64,000 nt of DNA from Psychrobacillus sp. FSL K6-4046 (GCF_038624605.1 NZ_CP152020.1:3403312-3467311); one strand, 5' to 3'; counted from the first letter of the stretch, positions 20,382 through 29,633 are shown. Notes: generated from the sequence alone by a model not told the origin. Numbers and translations are program-made.

Positions 20382-20965
20382 CCTACAATGAATGTGGCGT
20401 CGTCGCCATGTTCTATTTCTTTATAAACTGTTTCGTACAAACATTTAGTACCGCTAGACTCCTTAATAGTGGACTTTGGACTCTTCATCACTACCCCATC
20501 AGAATGCAAAAGGAACAAGTCATCTTTAGCACATGGATATGTTTGTGTATTAATCTTTTGTTTACGTCCTGACAGATATCCCATGACTGGCAATGGATAA
20601 ATCATTTTCCCAGTGGAGCGTTGGTACATATAAAACTTTATATTGCCTACACAGCTATAAGATATAGTTTGAGCTTTATAATCTATTTTCACAAGAGCAA
20701 CTGCTGCTCCTCGTTTTTGAACCATAAGCTCATTGCATTTTAACAATAAGTTATCCAATGTCTCCTCAGGATATTGTTCTAAAATGTTTGGTATTACGTC
20801 AGCTGATTCTTTTGCTATTGGACCGTTCCCTAATCCATCTGCAATTGCACAAAGCATAAAATCTTCATGCTTAGATACATAGTAAGTATCACCAGATTCC
20901 GAATTCCCTGTTTTTGCTTCCTGAAAGACTAGCAACTCGACTTTTTCATCTGAGTAGTTTATCAA
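20366..20965 (-). CDS. rsbX: RsbX, PP2C-type serine phosphatase (negative regulator of sigma-B)
   Basis: 199 residues with PP2C motifs: AIADGLGNGPIAKESADV (metal-binding Asp-Gly) and LLHSDGVV. In B. subtilis RsbX dephosphorylates RsbS and RsbR and resets the stressosome after stress. Last gene of the operon; ATG 20965 overlaps the sigB stop by 4 nt. Confidence 0.92.
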   Translation of the reverse strand: MINYSDEKVELLVFQEAKTGNSESGDTYYVSKHEDFMLCAIADGLGNGPIAKESADVIPNILEQYPEETLDNLLLKCNELMVQKRGAAVALVKIDYKAQTISYSCVGNIKFYMYQRSTGKMIYPLPVMGYLSGRKQKINTQTYPCAKDDLFLLHSDGVVMKSPKSTIKESSGTKCLYETVYKEIEHGDDATFIVGSLLS

Positions 20966-21744
20966 TTTACAATTCCACCTGACGATAATATTGCCTCTTG
21001 TAATTTCTTTATTGCTTTGCGTTGAATTCTCGATACATGCATTTGCGAAATACCGAGACGGTCGCCTGTTTCTTTCTGACTCAGCTGCTCCATGTATGTA
21101 AGTAAAATTATCTCTTTTTCTCTTTCCGACAACACATTAAAAGCTTCGGCTACAAGTAAGCGCTGATCCGTTTTTTCAAACTCCCCGTCTGTCTGACCAA
21201 TTACATCAAACAACGTTATAGTGCTACCATCTGCATCGGATTCTAAGGAATGATCCATTGACAATGCTTGATAGCTTTTGCCCATTTCCATTGCTTCTAG
21301 AACATCTTCAACTTCTACATCCAGATAATCTGCAATTTCCGGGACTAAGGGAGATCTTTGAAACTCAGTTGTTAGCACTTCCACTGCCGATCTAATACGT
21401 GGACCTAATTCTTTTATTCTTCTTGGAACATGAACTGCCCAAGTCTTGTCTCTGAGAAATCTTTTTATTTCACCTATAATCGTCGGAATGGCAAAAGCTT
21501 CAAAGTTTTTACCAAAGGACGGATCGTATCTTCTAATGGCCCCTAATAGACCAAGCATCCCTACTTGAACTATATCCTCATGATGAGACTTACCATTAGA
21601 ATATTTACGAGCAATCGACTCAACCAAACGCTCGTAGTTTAACACAAGATTTGTTTGAGCCTCTTCGCTTTCTGTCGTTTGATATTCTTTAATCCACTTT
21701 AATATTTGTTCCTTTGACTCTTTAGGAAGAGATGTGTTCGACAT
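20962..21744 (-). CDS. sigB: RNA polymerase sigma-B factor
   Basis: 260 residues. Region 2 (HHEDIVQVGMLGLLGAIRRYD, FEAFAIPTIIGEIKRFLRD), region 3 and region 4 HTH (LSQKETGDRLGISQMHVSRI) are intact and in the order of SigB/SigF/SigG-type factors. It directs the general stress regulon and is held by RsbW. ATG 21744 is chosen because AGGTGG lies 6 nt upstream; ATG 21750 abuts that box. It overlaps rsbW by 23 nt, matching 1:1 coupled synthesis. Confidence 0.96.
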   Translation of the reverse strand: MSNTSLPKESKEQILKWIKEYQTTESEEAQTNLVLNYERLVESIARKYSNGKSHHEDIVQVGMLGLLGAIRRYDPSFGKNFEAFAIPTIIGEIKRFLRDKTWAVHVPRRIKELGPRIRSAVEVLTTEFQRSPLVPEIADYLDVEVEDVLEAMEMGKSYQALSMDHSLESDADGSTITLFDVIGQTDGEFEKTDQRLLVAEAFNVLSEREKEIILLTYMEQLSQKETGDRLGISQMHVSRIQRKAIKKLQEAILSSGGIVN

Positions 21745-22192
21745 TATCATCCACCTGCTTTACTCCGACATGCTTCGTCATAAATACAGTTACACCCTCT
21801 TGGTGATGAACTTTTACTTCATCCATCAATGTTTCGATAAGGTATAAGCCAAGCCCTCCTTCACGTAAGAATGATCCCTCCTCTAAATCATGGTAAGGTC
21901 CCACTTGCGCTTTTGTTTCCTCAAAGTTAAAACTTTTTCCATGGTCTGCAATCATAATTTCGATTCTATCAGAATATAACGCACAACCAATTACTACTTC
22001 GCCGTCCTCATCTTCTGCATAAGCATGCTGAACTGCATTAGTAATTGCTTCACTCGCTGCAATCTTTAAATCTTCAATATCATCATAAGAAAAGCCCATC
22101 CGATTCGCCAGCCCTGAAATTGTAAGACGTGCTACACTCACATATTGAGGCTTTGCAGGCAAACGAATCTCTACATAATCAAACGGTTTCAT
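21722..22192 (-). CDS. rsbW: RsbW, anti-sigma-B factor and serine kinase
   Basis: 156 residues of the GHKL fold: N-box EAITNAVQHAYAED, G1 IMIADHGKSFN and G2 REGGLGLYLIETLMD. RsbW binds sigma-B, and phosphorylates RsbV when ATP is high. ATG 22192 overlaps rsbV by 14 nt and has a GAGGTGAAA site. Confidence 0.95.
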   Translation of the reverse strand: MKPFDYVEIRLPAKPQYVSVARLTISGLANRMGFSYDDIEDLKIAASEAITNAVQHAYAEDEDGEVVIGCALYSDRIEIMIADHGKSFNFEETKAQVGPYHDLEEGSFLREGGLGLYLIETLMDEVKVHHQEGVTVFMTKHVGVKQVDDNVEHISS

Positions 22193-22520
22193 CTATTTTC
22201 ACCTCTTCGCTTGCTTGAATGTCCATTATGTCCCCTAACCCAGTTATATCAAACAATCTTTTAAGGCGAGGTGAAAGTCCCGTTAATTCCATGTGGACAT
22301 TAGACTCTTTAGCACTTTTATAAAAACCTACAAATACACCTAATCCAGTACTATCCATATATGATACGTCCGATAAATTTAACTCGACACGTGAATCTTC
22401 TTTTAAATTAATTTCTGAAAGCTTTTCTCTTAACAAAGGTGCTGTAAATGCATCAATCTCACCTTTAATAATTCCTTTGATACGCATTTCTTCTTCGTAT
22501 AGTTCTACTGATATATTCAT
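22179..22520 (-). CDS. rsbV: RsbV, anti-anti-sigma factor (STAS)
   Basis: 113 residues, a single STAS domain. The phosphorylatable serine is S57 in VSYMDSTGLGVFVGFYK. When dephosphorylated by RsbU it binds RsbW and frees sigma-B. ATG 22520 (MNISVELYEEE) follows GGGGGA; the longer ORF to 22577 would run through the sigma-B promoter and is not real. Confidence 0.95.
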   Translation of the reverse strand: MNISVELYEEEMRIKGIIKGEIDAFTAPLLREKLSEINLKEDSRVELNLSDVSYMDSTGLGVFVGFYKSAKESNVHMELTGLSPRLKRLFDITGLGDIMDIQASEEVKIDETV

Positions 22521-22559
22521 AATCAAATTATCCCCCGTTTTCACTATATATACGTATCT

Positions 22560-22585
22560 ATACCACGATACAATCATTGTTAAAC
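22560..22585 (-). promoter_or_regulatory. Sigma-B-dependent promoter before rsbV
   Basis: Minus strand: GTTTAA (22580-22585), 14-bp spacer, TGGTAT (22560-22565), against consensus GTTTAA-N12-15-GGGTAT. It lies between rsbU and rsbV, exactly where the autoregulatory sigma-B promoter of B. subtilis lies, so rsbV-rsbW-sigB-rsbX is boosted on activation. Confidence 0.85.
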
Positions 22586-22589
22586 ATTT

Positions 22590-23591
22590 TTATAGCGATT
22601 TCTTGAAAATGACTAGAGTGAAATCATCACGTTGTTCAAATTCCTGCAATTCCTCTAGCTTATGGAATACATATTCGACCATTTCTTGAGCCGGCTTATC
22701 TTTTACGCTTTCAATAATACTTAGTATTATATTTTGGTCAATAAAGCCTTCCTTCGAACGACATTCCGTTACACCATCGGTCATCATTACAACAAAGTCG
22801 TCTTTTTCTAACGTAATAGAATGTTGCTCGTATTTGACATTAGGAACTACACCAAGCAATAAGCCTTTTGCCTGAAGTTCTTTAAACTCTCCTGTGTGAG
22901 CACAATAGAACAATGGTGGCTCATGTCCTGCTGAAGCATAAGTGAATTCACTCAGTGCTGTATCGTATGTTCCGTAAAACATCGATATAAACATAGAATC
23001 ACTAACACTTTTTTCAACAATTCGATTGATGATATCTAAAACAACTACTGGATCAGTGTCTGGACCATCCAAACTATCCATACCATATTTAATCATGGAC
23101 ATACAAAGAGCTGCAGGTATCCCTTTACCAATGACATCAGCCACTGCGACACCTATTGCATGGTCATTACTCAAAAAGTGAGTGTAATCTCCATTCATTT
23201 CTTTCGCCGGAACAGAGATTAGCCCTATATCCAAGTTATTCATGTTTGGGATTTTGGATTTAAGCAGTGTTTGCTGCACATTAGTTGCCAGTTCCATTTC
23301 CATTTTAAAATTTTGCTGTTTTTCAATAAGTGTTTGATGTTCTTTTAAGGCCAAGCCATATCTAATCATAACTTCTATCAAAAAATCAAACGAATGAGAT
23401 ACCTCTTCCGGTAAATCAGGCATAATCTCTTCCAAAGAAGCCTTATGTATACTGATTACTTCCTCCGGAGAAATACTTTTTTGTATGAGCTCTCTACTAA
23501 CATTTTGACCTTCATATAAATTATGCTCCGTTTGACTTAACGTATACTGTCTCAAAATTTCCTTATACTGTTTTTTAAATTGTTGAGGCAT
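22590..23591 (-). CDS. rsbU: RsbU, PP2C phosphatase activating RsbV
   Basis: 333 residues. The N-terminal ~85 residues are the RsbT-binding helical domain; a linker helix (EKQQNFKMEMELATNVQQTLL) leads to the PPM/SpoIIE-type phosphatase domain with VAVADVIGKGIPAALCMSM and VMMTDGVTECRS. It dephosphorylates RsbV when RsbT binds, passing environmental stress to sigma-B. Good AGGAGG site before ATG 23591. Confidence 0.95.
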   Translation of the reverse strand: MPQQFKKQYKEILRQYTLSQTEHNLYEGQNVSRELIQKSISPEEVISIHKASLEEIMPDLPEEVSHSFDFLIEVMIRYGLALKEHQTLIEKQQNFKMEMELATNVQQTLLKSKIPNMNNLDIGLISVPAKEMNGDYTHFLSNDHAIGVAVADVIGKGIPAALCMSMIKYGMDSLDGPDTDPVVVLDIINRIVEKSVSDSMFISMFYGTYDTALSEFTYASAGHEPPLFYCAHTGEFKELQAKGLLLGVVPNVKYEQHSITLEKDDFVVMMTDGVTECRSKEGFIDQNIILSIIESVKDKPAQEMVEYVFHKLEELQEFEQRDDFTLVIFKKSL

Positions 23592-23603
23592 TTATCTTAC
23601 CTC

Positions 23604-24005
23604 CTACCTTAACCACTTAGTGGCAATAATTGTTGTCCCATCTCCAACTGCAGTTTCGATTTTAAAATCGTCCATTAGTCGTTTCACCCCTGGTAACCCT
23701 GCTCCCAAGCCTCCTGAAGTGGTATATCCATCTTCCATAACTTTACGGACATCAGCAATACCAGGTCCTTCATCAGCAGCAATAATCAAAATCCCTTTTT
23801 GATTACCTTCTACAATTTGTTTGATCTCAATATTTCCTTTTCCAGCGTATAAATATATATTTCGAGCGAGCTCGCTAATAGCGGTGGTAATTCTAGCTTG
23901 GTCAACTGTTCCAAAACCAGCATCTTTTGCTTCGTTTCTCCCCAGTTGCCTTGCCGCTACTATATCCCACTCACTTATAATGTGAACAGAAGACTTCATA
24001 TTCAT
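23604..24005 (-). CDS. rsbT: RsbT, stressosome serine/threonine kinase
   Basis: 133 residues, GHKL kinase: ITTAISELARNIYLYAGKG (N-box), AADEGPGIADV, GGLGAGLPGVKRLMD. It phosphorylates RsbS and RsbR in the stressosome, then leaves to activate RsbU. GGAGGAC site 8 nt before ATG 24005. Confidence 0.95.
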   Translation of the reverse strand: MNMKSSVHIISEWDIVAARQLGRNEAKDAGFGTVDQARITTAISELARNIYLYAGKGNIEIKQIVEGNQKGILIIAADEGPGIADVRKVMEDGYTTSGGLGAGLPGVKRLMDDFKIETAVGDGTTIIATKWLR

Positions 24006-24010
24006 ATGGA

Positions 24011-24373
24011 TTAGTCCTCCAATTCTCGTTCAAGTTTTTCCAATCCATTTTCTAAGTCTAAAGCAGTTACTACATTCTCAAGTCTAATTCCTAACTCGAT
24101 TAATGTGATTGCAACGGCCGGTTGTATTCCCGTTATCACTACTTTAGCTCCCATTAGACCTGACATATTAATGACGTCTCCAAGGACTTTAGCGATAAAA
24201 GAATCAATAAAGTCTATCGGTGTTAAATCTAAAACTACTCCCCTAGCAGCTGTCGTATGCAGCTTGTCCAATAAATCCTCTTGAAATGACAAAGCAGTTT
24301 GATCATCTAGCTCCCATTGTATGGATACAATTAAACAATCCCTTAACTTCAAAATTGGAATCCGCGTCATCAT
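24011..24373 (-). CDS. rsbS: RsbS, stressosome scaffold STAS protein
   Basis: 120 residues, one STAS domain. S58 in [14 protein letters not shown] corresponds to the phospho-serine S59 of B. subtilis RsbS. It forms the stressosome core with RsbR and traps RsbT. ATG 24373 shares a base with the rsbR stop. Confidence 0.95.
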   Translation of the reverse strand: MMTRIPILKLRDCLIVSIQWELDDQTALSFQEDLLDKLHTTAARGVVLDLTPIDFIDSFIAKVLGDVINMSGLMGAKVVITGIQPAVAITLIELGIRLENVVTALDLENGLEKLERELED

Positions 24374-25200
24374 TATGATTTCACCTCAACTATCGCTCTA
24401 TTTGTTAGTGCCAATGCTTGTTCCACTCCACGTTGCAAAGTACTTGTTGTTGTAAAATCATTTAAATTAATACCAAGCGTTACAATTGTTTGAGCAATCT
24501 CTGGGCGAATTCCCACTAAGAAACACTTTGCCCCTACTAAACGAACTGCATCGGCAGCCTGAATAATATGATGAGCGACCATCGTGTCTACTACTGGAAC
24601 TCCTGTAATATCCAATAACACTACTTCTGCACGATGCTTCACTACTCCTTGCAGTAAGTTTTCCATTATAAGCTTTGCACGCTCAGTGTCAATTGTTCCA
24701 ACCAATGGCATCACTGAGATTTTCTCAAACACAGGAATAAGAGAGGCTGAAAGTTCCTGCAGTGCTATCTTTTGTAGGTTAACTGTTTTTTCCCACACAA
24801 TAGAGTAAGCTTCTACAATTGTATGAGTAAGAGGCGTAAGCCAATTGTTCAAAATAGAGCGATAAGATTTATAATTATTTTCATTTAAATGTCCGGCACT
24901 TTCCATATCTTCATAGATAACTTCTGTAAAGTTAGTCAATGATTTTAAAACAAAAGATATGGACCATCCGTAGCGCACAATTTGTACGGAAAAGTCGTTT
25001 AGCTTCCCTGTATAAATTTCCTGATCTTCAGTAAGACTCGATATCATTAATTCCCCAAATTCGCGTGCAGTATGGTCAATAACTTGATCTGACATAATTT
25101 GAAAAAAACGGTCATCTTTTTCGTCTTCCATCTTAACTTTCCATTTTTCCAATATTATATCGATATTATCGCGAATGTATGTAGCAATTTGTTTATTCAT
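24373..25200 (-). CDS. rsbR: RsbR, stressosome sensor subunit
   Basis: 275 residues: an N-terminal globin-like non-haem domain (about 1-130), a linker helix and a C-terminal STAS domain. Both regulatory threonines are present: T172 (GTIDTERA) and T206 ([11 protein letters not shown]), aligned to T171 and T205 of B. subtilis RsbRA. N-terminal domains project from the stressosome and are thought to sense stress. First gene of the operon; no other RsbR paralogue is in this window. Confidence 0.93.
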   Translation of the reverse strand: MNKQIATYIRDNIDIILEKWKVKMEDEKDDRFFQIMSDQVIDHTAREFGELMISSLTEDQEIYTGKLNDFSVQIVRYGWSISFVLKSLTNFTEVIYEDMESAGHLNENNYKSYRSILNNWLTPLTHTIVEAYSIVWEKTVNLQKIALQELSASLIPVFEKISVMPLVGTIDTERAKLIMENLLQGVVKHRAEVVLLDITGVPVVDTMVAHHIIQAADAVRLVGAKCFLVGIRPEIAQTIVTLGINLNDFTTTSTLQRGVEQALALTNRAIVEVKS

Positions 25201-25450
25201 TTGGTTGTTCCCAGCTCCTCATTATTTAAATGGTAATTATATTGTAACGAATCTTATAAGAATTTACATCTATTAATATCTTTGCAGGTTTTTTTATGCT
25301 GTTTAAAAGCAACATAATCTACTCTACACACAGTAAATCATTTAAAGAAATCTATATAAATACCACTCTATATGGCGCAATTCTTATTTTTAAAGAAAAA
25401 TAATTTTCACTCTAAATGAAAACTCTCCACATAACTCATATAAAAAGAAA
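25201..25450. other. Leader region of the sigma-B operon, no gene
   Basis: AT-rich, no ORF. On the minus strand a TACAAT -10-like box lies about 45 nt before the rsbR start, with no clear -35. The upstream stretch carries the endoA terminator. The sigma-A promoter expected for rsbR must be here, but I cannot place it firmly. Confidence 0.4.
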
Positions 25451-25491
25451 ATAAAAAAACACAATGCGTATTTGTCGGCTACACATTGCGT
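25451..25491 (-). terminator. Terminator after ndoA (EndoA)
   Basis: Minus strand ACGCAATGTGT pairs over all 11 positions (two G-U) with ACGCATTGTGT, followed by T7. It separates the toxin operon from the sigma-B operon. Confidence 0.8.
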
Positions 25492-25504
25492 CTTGTCTAT
25501 GTAT

Positions 25505-25855
25505 TTAAAATTTTACGATTCCTAAACTGATGCCTAGTGCATGATCGACTTCTTCCATTACATCTTCATCTAAATGTGTAATTTTATCTGTAAGCCTCGA
25601 CTTATCAATAGTTCGTAATTGTTCTAATAATATAACTGAATCACGTTCAAAATCATACTCTTTTGCATTGATTTCTACATGTGTTGGCAATTTCGCTTTT
25701 TGAATCTGAGCGGTGATTGCTGCCACAATTACAGTCGGACTAAACCGATTCCCGATATCATTTTGTATCACCAATACGGGTCTGGTTCCACCTTGCTCAG
25801 ACCCGACTACTGGTGATAAATCTGCAAAAAAAACGTCCCCACGTTTTACGATCAA
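25505..25855 (-). CDS. ndoA: EndoA (MazF-family) mRNA interferase toxin
   Basis: 116 residues, almost identical in plan to B. subtilis Endo[34 protein letters not shown], then [20 protein letters not shown]. MazF toxins cut single-stranded mRNA at short motifs (UACAU in B. subtilis EndoA) and are neutralised by the upstream antitoxin. TTG 25855 is the start (GTGGAGGA 7 nt upstream); the ORF extends to 25870 without a site. Four nt separate it from the antitoxin. Confidence 0.94.
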   Translation of the reverse strand: MIVKRGDVFFADLSPVVGSEQGGTRPVLVIQNDIGNRFSPTVIVAAITAQIQKAKLPTHVEINAKEYDFERDSVILLEQLRTIDKSRLTDKITHLDEDVMEEVDHALGISLGIVKF

Positions 25856-25859
25856 GTTT

Positions 25860-26156
25860 TCATCCTCCACTTACGAGTCGCTCTGTCGTATGTTGGGCTT
25901 CATATTCCGCATGTAGACACTCTGTACATATGGATAAGTTAATATGAGACATCTCAACATAGCCTTTCATCATAGCTTCTCTTATAAGATTTGCCTGGCC
26001 TTTCTTTATATATTCATTTGCATGTACACGAGCAACGCTTTCCCTACCTGGTAATGATTGTGTAGCTTGCTTTTCCTCATTACCCATTTGCATTGGAATC
26101 TCTATAAGCGCTTCTTTTTTCTTTTTATCACTTACCACAGCAAACACCTCCGACAA
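25860..26156 (-). CDS. ndoAI: EndoAI-type antitoxin
   Basis: 98 residues. The C-terminal half is EndoAI-like ([19 protein letters not shown] ... [15 protein letters not shown]) and should wrap the toxin. The N-terminal half, expected to be a ribbon-helix-helix DNA-binding domain, is much more diverged: the strand may be [10 protein letters not shown], and the following helix ([20 protein letters not shown]) lacks the usual pattern. It probably represses its own operon, but DNA binding may be altered. Confidence 0.85.
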   Translation of the reverse strand: MSEVFAVVSDKKKKEALIEIPMQMGNEEKQATQSLPGRESVARVHANEYIKKGQANLIREAMMKGYVEMSHINLSICTECLHAEYEAQHTTERLVSGG

Positions 26157-26271
26157 AACATTTCCCTATCTGACAATATACTTCATCTTACCATTACTGG
26201 GCGTGAAATAAAAGACATTATAAGAAATGGTTAGACAAATTATGCATGAAGAACTACGTTTTGTCGACAGT

Positions 26272-27378
26272 TTACTTGCGATAAATTCTAGGTATTCTAG
26301 TAGATAAGGTACAGCATACTTCATATGGAATCGTTTGAAGCGTTTTTGCCCATTCTTCAACCTCGATTTCCTCGTCTCCTTGTTTTCCTATTAAGACAAC
26401 TTTTTCTCCGACTTTCGTTGGGCCATCTAGACGTATCATACATTGATCCATACAAATCTTTCCGACGAACGGCATTCTTTTCCCTTTAACTAACACATGC
26501 TCTGTATGGAGTTTTCTAAGTAGCCCATCCGCATAGCCAATTGGTAATGTGCCAATCCATTCTTCGGTTTTAGCTGTATAGGACGCACCATATCCTATTG
26601 AGTCTCCCTCATTAACCTTCTTTACATGTATTATTTCTGTATACAAAGAAAGAGGCTTTTCCAAAGGGAAAGGAAGATGATTATTCAAAAATGGTGAAGG
26701 AGCTATTCCATACATAGATATACCGAAACGGACTGCATCCCAGCTTTGACTAGGATGTTGCAGTGCAGCAGCACTATTGGAAGCGTGAATCATAGCAGGC
26801 TTTTGTTCAAATAACCCTAAAAAGGAGTTAAATTTTTTGACTTGCTTATTAAAATACTCGGTATCCTCATCGTCTGCAGTAGCAAAGTGGGTATAAGCAC
26901 CCGTAATTTCTAAGCTACTAGATTCCTTTATAAAAGCTAAAGCTTCTTTCAGTTCTTCTTTATTTGAGAATCCTATTCTTCCCATACCACTATCTATTTT
27001 AATATGGATCTTCACATTACTTTTAAACTCTTTTGTAGCATAAATCCATTCACATGAATAAGCTGTAAGAGTAATATTCTGGGCATTAGCCTCCGGTAAA
27101 AAAGAAGGTGGCGCAGCTCCCAAAACAAGAATCTCAGCTTTTATGCCAGCTCCTCTTAGATGTAATGCTTCCTCGGGAGTGGCTACAGCAAGCATAGAAG
27201 CACCTGATTGAAGAGCAGCTTGTGCCACCTCAATGTCTCCATGTCCATATGCATTTGCTTTTACTACTGCAATTATTTGAGTGGAAGATGGTAAAGTCTC
27301 TTTTAACCGCTCTATATTAGTTTGTATTGCTAGTAAATCTATTTCTATAAAAGTTGGTCTATATAGCTTTTGTGACAT
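26272..27378 (-). CDS. alr: Alanine racemase
   Basis: 368 residues. PLP lysine K40 in VVKANAYGHGD; the second catalytic region around GYGASYTAK and the C-terminal KICMDQCMIRLDG / PYEVCCTLSTRIPR are present. It makes D-alanine for peptidoglycan and teichoic acids in the cytoplasm. The product feeds ddl (35796) and murF nearby. Its GAGGT ribosome binding site lies in the arm of a 15-bp perfect hairpin (27385-27434), suggesting translational control or coupling to terminator folding. Confidence 0.96.
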   Translation of the reverse strand: MSQKLYRPTFIEIDLLAIQTNIERLKETLPSSTQIIAVVKANAYGHGDIEVAQAALQSGASMLAVATPEEALHLRGAGIKAEILVLGAAPPSFLPEANAQNITLTAYSCEWIYATKEFKSNVKIHIKIDSGMGRIGFSNKEELKEALAFIKESSSLEITGAYTHFATADDEDTEYFNKQVKKFNSFLGLFEQKPAMIHASNSAAALQHPSQSWDAVRFGISMYGIAPSPFLNNHLPFPLEKPLSLYTEIIHVKKVNEGDSIGYGASYTAKTEEWIGTLPIGYADGLLRKLHTEHVLVKGKRMPFVGKICMDQCMIRLDGPTKVGEKVVLIGKQGDEEIEVEEWAKTLQTIPYEVCCTLSTRIPRIYRK

Positions 27379-27384
27379 TATTAA

Positions 27385-27434
27385 ACCTCTTCTTCCAAGT
27401 CTTTAAAATTATTATGCTCCTTGGAAGAAGAGGT
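27385..27434 (-). terminator. 15-bp perfect hairpin between ydcC and alr, covering the alr RBS
   Basis: ACCTCTTCTTCCAAG (27385-27399) and CTTGGAAGAAGAGGT (27420-27434) are exact complements with a 20-nt loop. On the minus strand the 3' arm contains the alr Shine-Dalgarno sequence. The run after it (TTTAATA) is only weakly U-rich, so it may be a poor terminator for ydcC, an RBS-masking structure, or both. Confidence 0.6.
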
Positions 27435-27447
27435 CGTCAACCTATAA

Positions 27448-28470
27448 TCACTTTAATTCAGTAACTGTCATCGAAGCTGCTACCTCTATCATTTCCTCTT
27501 TAGTTAGTGAAGAGGAGGCAATAAAGAACGACATCCCATCTTGTTCCCAGCTAATAGATTGATCTGTAACTGCTCCTATTGCCACACCTAAATCAACTGG
27601 ATCACCAGGCGCAAACACCGGAATAGTAGACGGCATTGAGGCATCGCTCAATTGTTGGATGACTGTAAAATCCTTGTCTCCTCCACTAAAAGTCAGCACT
27701 ACTCGTTTTTGATTTTCTAATTGTATAACCTTCTCTTCCATTAGATGAGTATCTTCCCATTTAATAACTGGGTAGTGCGTTTCAAAGTCTCTATTTTCTA
27801 ACTCAGCTGATGCCTCGACTGTATTTCCTTCAGCCTGAGCAGCAGGTGTTTGTTCAATTTTATAGTCTCCAGCAGCTCGTGTTTTTCCTAAAGAGACTTT
27901 ATCAAACTTGATATGAATCTGTTCCTCTTGATTTTCATTTAATATCGAAACGTCTGTTGGTAACATCGTCTTTTTGTCGATATAGATTTTTTGAGTCGGA
28001 AGCATATTTTTGTGATTATTAGTAGTTTTAGCTTCAAATACATATTTATTTCCTTCTTCTTTAAATGTAGCAGCTTTGTCTTTCTTAATGTCCTCTGCTA
28101 ACGAGCCAATTAAATACGCTTGGCTATTTTCTGAAGGCCACTTACTTTGGAATTTGTAAGTTTTGTTAAGGGCAGGTGTAACGACGAAAACACCTTCTGC
28201 ATTACGAACAATCATTTGTGTGTTTTCTGCATTTGCATCAGAAACTTTAACACGATAAAAGTCTGGTTTAGTATGCCAAACTTCCACATCATAAACTCTT
28301 GGCTCTGCACCTGTTAGAATACTCATTTCTGCAGTTAGTTCATATCCCTTTGCGTCACTCCATTTGTTGCTCAATTTCTTTACTACGTCTTCCTTCGATT
28401 CAGCTCCACATGCAGATAGTACCAGAATCATTGCAAATAAAACTACCAGTCTAGCCACTAGGCTCTTCAA
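27448..28470 (-). CDS. ydcC: LolA-like outer-envelope lipoprotein (YdcC)
   Basis: 340 residues. Signal peptide MKSLVARLVVLFAMILVLSAC with lipobox LSAC: lipid-anchored outside the membrane. The mature part has the LolA/RseB-like fold seen in B. subtilis YdcC (DFYRVKVSDANAENTQMIVR, GVFVVTPALNKTYKFQSKWP). YdcC is reported as sporulation-associated; molecular role unknown. Same position as B. subtilis between acpS and alr. Confidence 0.88.
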   Translation of the reverse strand: MKSLVARLVVLFAMILVLSACGAESKEDVVKKLSNKWSDAKGYELTAEMSILTGAEPRVYDVEVWHTKPDFYRVKVSDANAENTQMIVRNAEGVFVVTPALNKTYKFQSKWPSENSQAYLIGSLAEDIKKDKAATFKEEGNKYVFEAKTTNNHKNMLPTQKIYIDKKTMLPTDVSILNENQEEQIHIKFDKVSLGKTRAAGDYKIEQTPAAQAEGNTVEASAELENRDFETHYPVIKWEDTHLMEEKVIQLENQKRVVLTFSGGDKDFTVIQQLSDASMPSTIPVFAPGDPVDLGVAIGAVTDQSISWEQDGMSFFIASSSLTKEEMIEVAASMTVTELK

Positions 28471-28529
28471 TTTTGTCCACCCTTTCTATTATCACTGCCT
28501 TCGTTCATTGTATGTAGGTGGACGACCGG

Positions 28530-28883
28530 TTATGATTGAAGAATTACTTGTGCAGCAGCATAATCTTTTGTGTGAGTGATAGAAACAAAGCCATTTATAG
28601 GCTTTTCCTTAAAATATAATATAGGTTTCCCAGAACTTTCTTTTAAAATTTCTATATCTTGAAAGCTACATTGCTTCCCAATACCGGTGCCTATTGCCTT
28701 AGAGAATGCTTCTTTAGCTGCAAATCTTCCAGCTAAAAATTCTAATTGCCGAGCACCTGATAAAGTCTCCATAATTTCTTTTTCTTTTTTTGTTAAAACA
28801 CGCGTAACAAACTTTGAAGTTTTAGTTAAAATGGATTCTATTTTTTTTATTTCAGTTATGTCTAAACCAATACCAGTTATCAT
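28530..28883 (-). CDS. acpS: Holo-[acyl-carrier-protein] synthase
   Basis: 117 residues. Mg-binding residues in MITGIGLDITEI (D8) and RFAAKEAFSKAIGTG; C-terminal SITHTKDYAAAQVI. Transfers phosphopantetheine from CoA to ACP for fatty-acid synthesis. AAAGGAAG site before ATG 28883. Divergent from the rhomboid gene. Confidence 0.95.
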   Translation of the reverse strand: MITGIGLDITEIKKIESILTKTSKFVTRVLTKKEKEIMETLSGARQLEFLAGRFAAKEAFSKAIGTGIGKQCSFQDIEILKESSGKPILYFKEKPINGFVSITHTKDYAAAQVILQS

Positions 28884-28950
28884 GAATGTTCTTCCTTTCC
28901 TATATGGTCTTTACAAGATATACTATTAATAAGAAATTCGAGGTGAGAGT

Positions 28951-29580
28951 ATGTTCTCCAGAAGAGAAAGCTTTAAACAATACATAAAATTATATCCGAT
29001 TGTTTCTACCTTATTAGCCATCAATATTTTTATCTTCCTATTAACTATTATACCGGTTTATGGAATCTATTTGCGGTATATGGGGATGGGGGTTAACCTA
29101 CTCATTGCAGAGGGTGAATATTGGAGATTAATCACTTCCATGTTCTTGCATGCAGGATTTGCTCACTTACTATTTAATATGTTCTCTTTATACATCTTCG
29201 GTCCAGAGTTGGAACAGCTTACTGGTAAAGCTAGGTTCTTAACCATCTACTTCCTATCAGGCTTCATGGGTAATGTAGCAACTTATTTGATTCATGACTG
29301 GAATTACGCTGGCCTTGGAGCTAGTGGAGCAATATACGGAATTTTAGGTGCTTTTGCTGCGTTAGTTTATTACACGAAACACTTATTACCCCAGCTCAGA
29401 CAGATTATCATACCTATCATCGTAATTGGTGTCATTCTATCATTCCTACAACCGAATGTAGGGGTGACCGCTCATCTTGGCGGTCTAATCACAGGATTTA
29501 TACTTGGAATGATCTTTTTTCATCCTAAACGAATTGCTTCCTGGAAGAAAAAGAAGAATCCATACAGAGTGGTTAAGTAA
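28951..29580 (+). CDS. Rhomboid-family intramembrane serine protease (YdcA-like)
   Basis: 209 residues, six membrane helices. Catalytic Ser in GLGASGAIYGI and His in VTAHLGGLITGFILG; HAGFAHLLFNMFSLY is the conserved rhomboid helix-2 region. It cuts membrane proteins within the bilayer; substrates unknown. CGAGGTGAGAG site before ATG 28951. Not to be confused with GluP (YqgP). Confidence 0.9.
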   Translation: MFSRRESFKQYIKLYPIVSTLLAINIFIFLLTIIPVYGIYLRYMGMGVNLLIAEGEYWRLITSMFLHAGFAHLLFNMFSLYIFGPELEQLTGKARFLTIYFLSGFMGNVATYLIHDWNYAGLGASGAIYGILGAFAALVYYTKHLLPQLRQIIIPIIVIGVILSFLQPNVGVTAHLGGLITGFILGMIFFHPKRIASWKKKKNPYRVVK

Positions 29581-29633
29581 CTTACTATTGTACACAAAAC
29601 AACTAGAATAGAAAGATTTCTTACTTAGAAAGT

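Noticed and set aside
22521-22577. N-terminal extension of RsbV (MIVSWYRYVYIV...)
   Set aside because: It would be encoded by the sigma-B promoter and leader; ATG 22520 with its own ribosome binding site gives the normal RsbV length.
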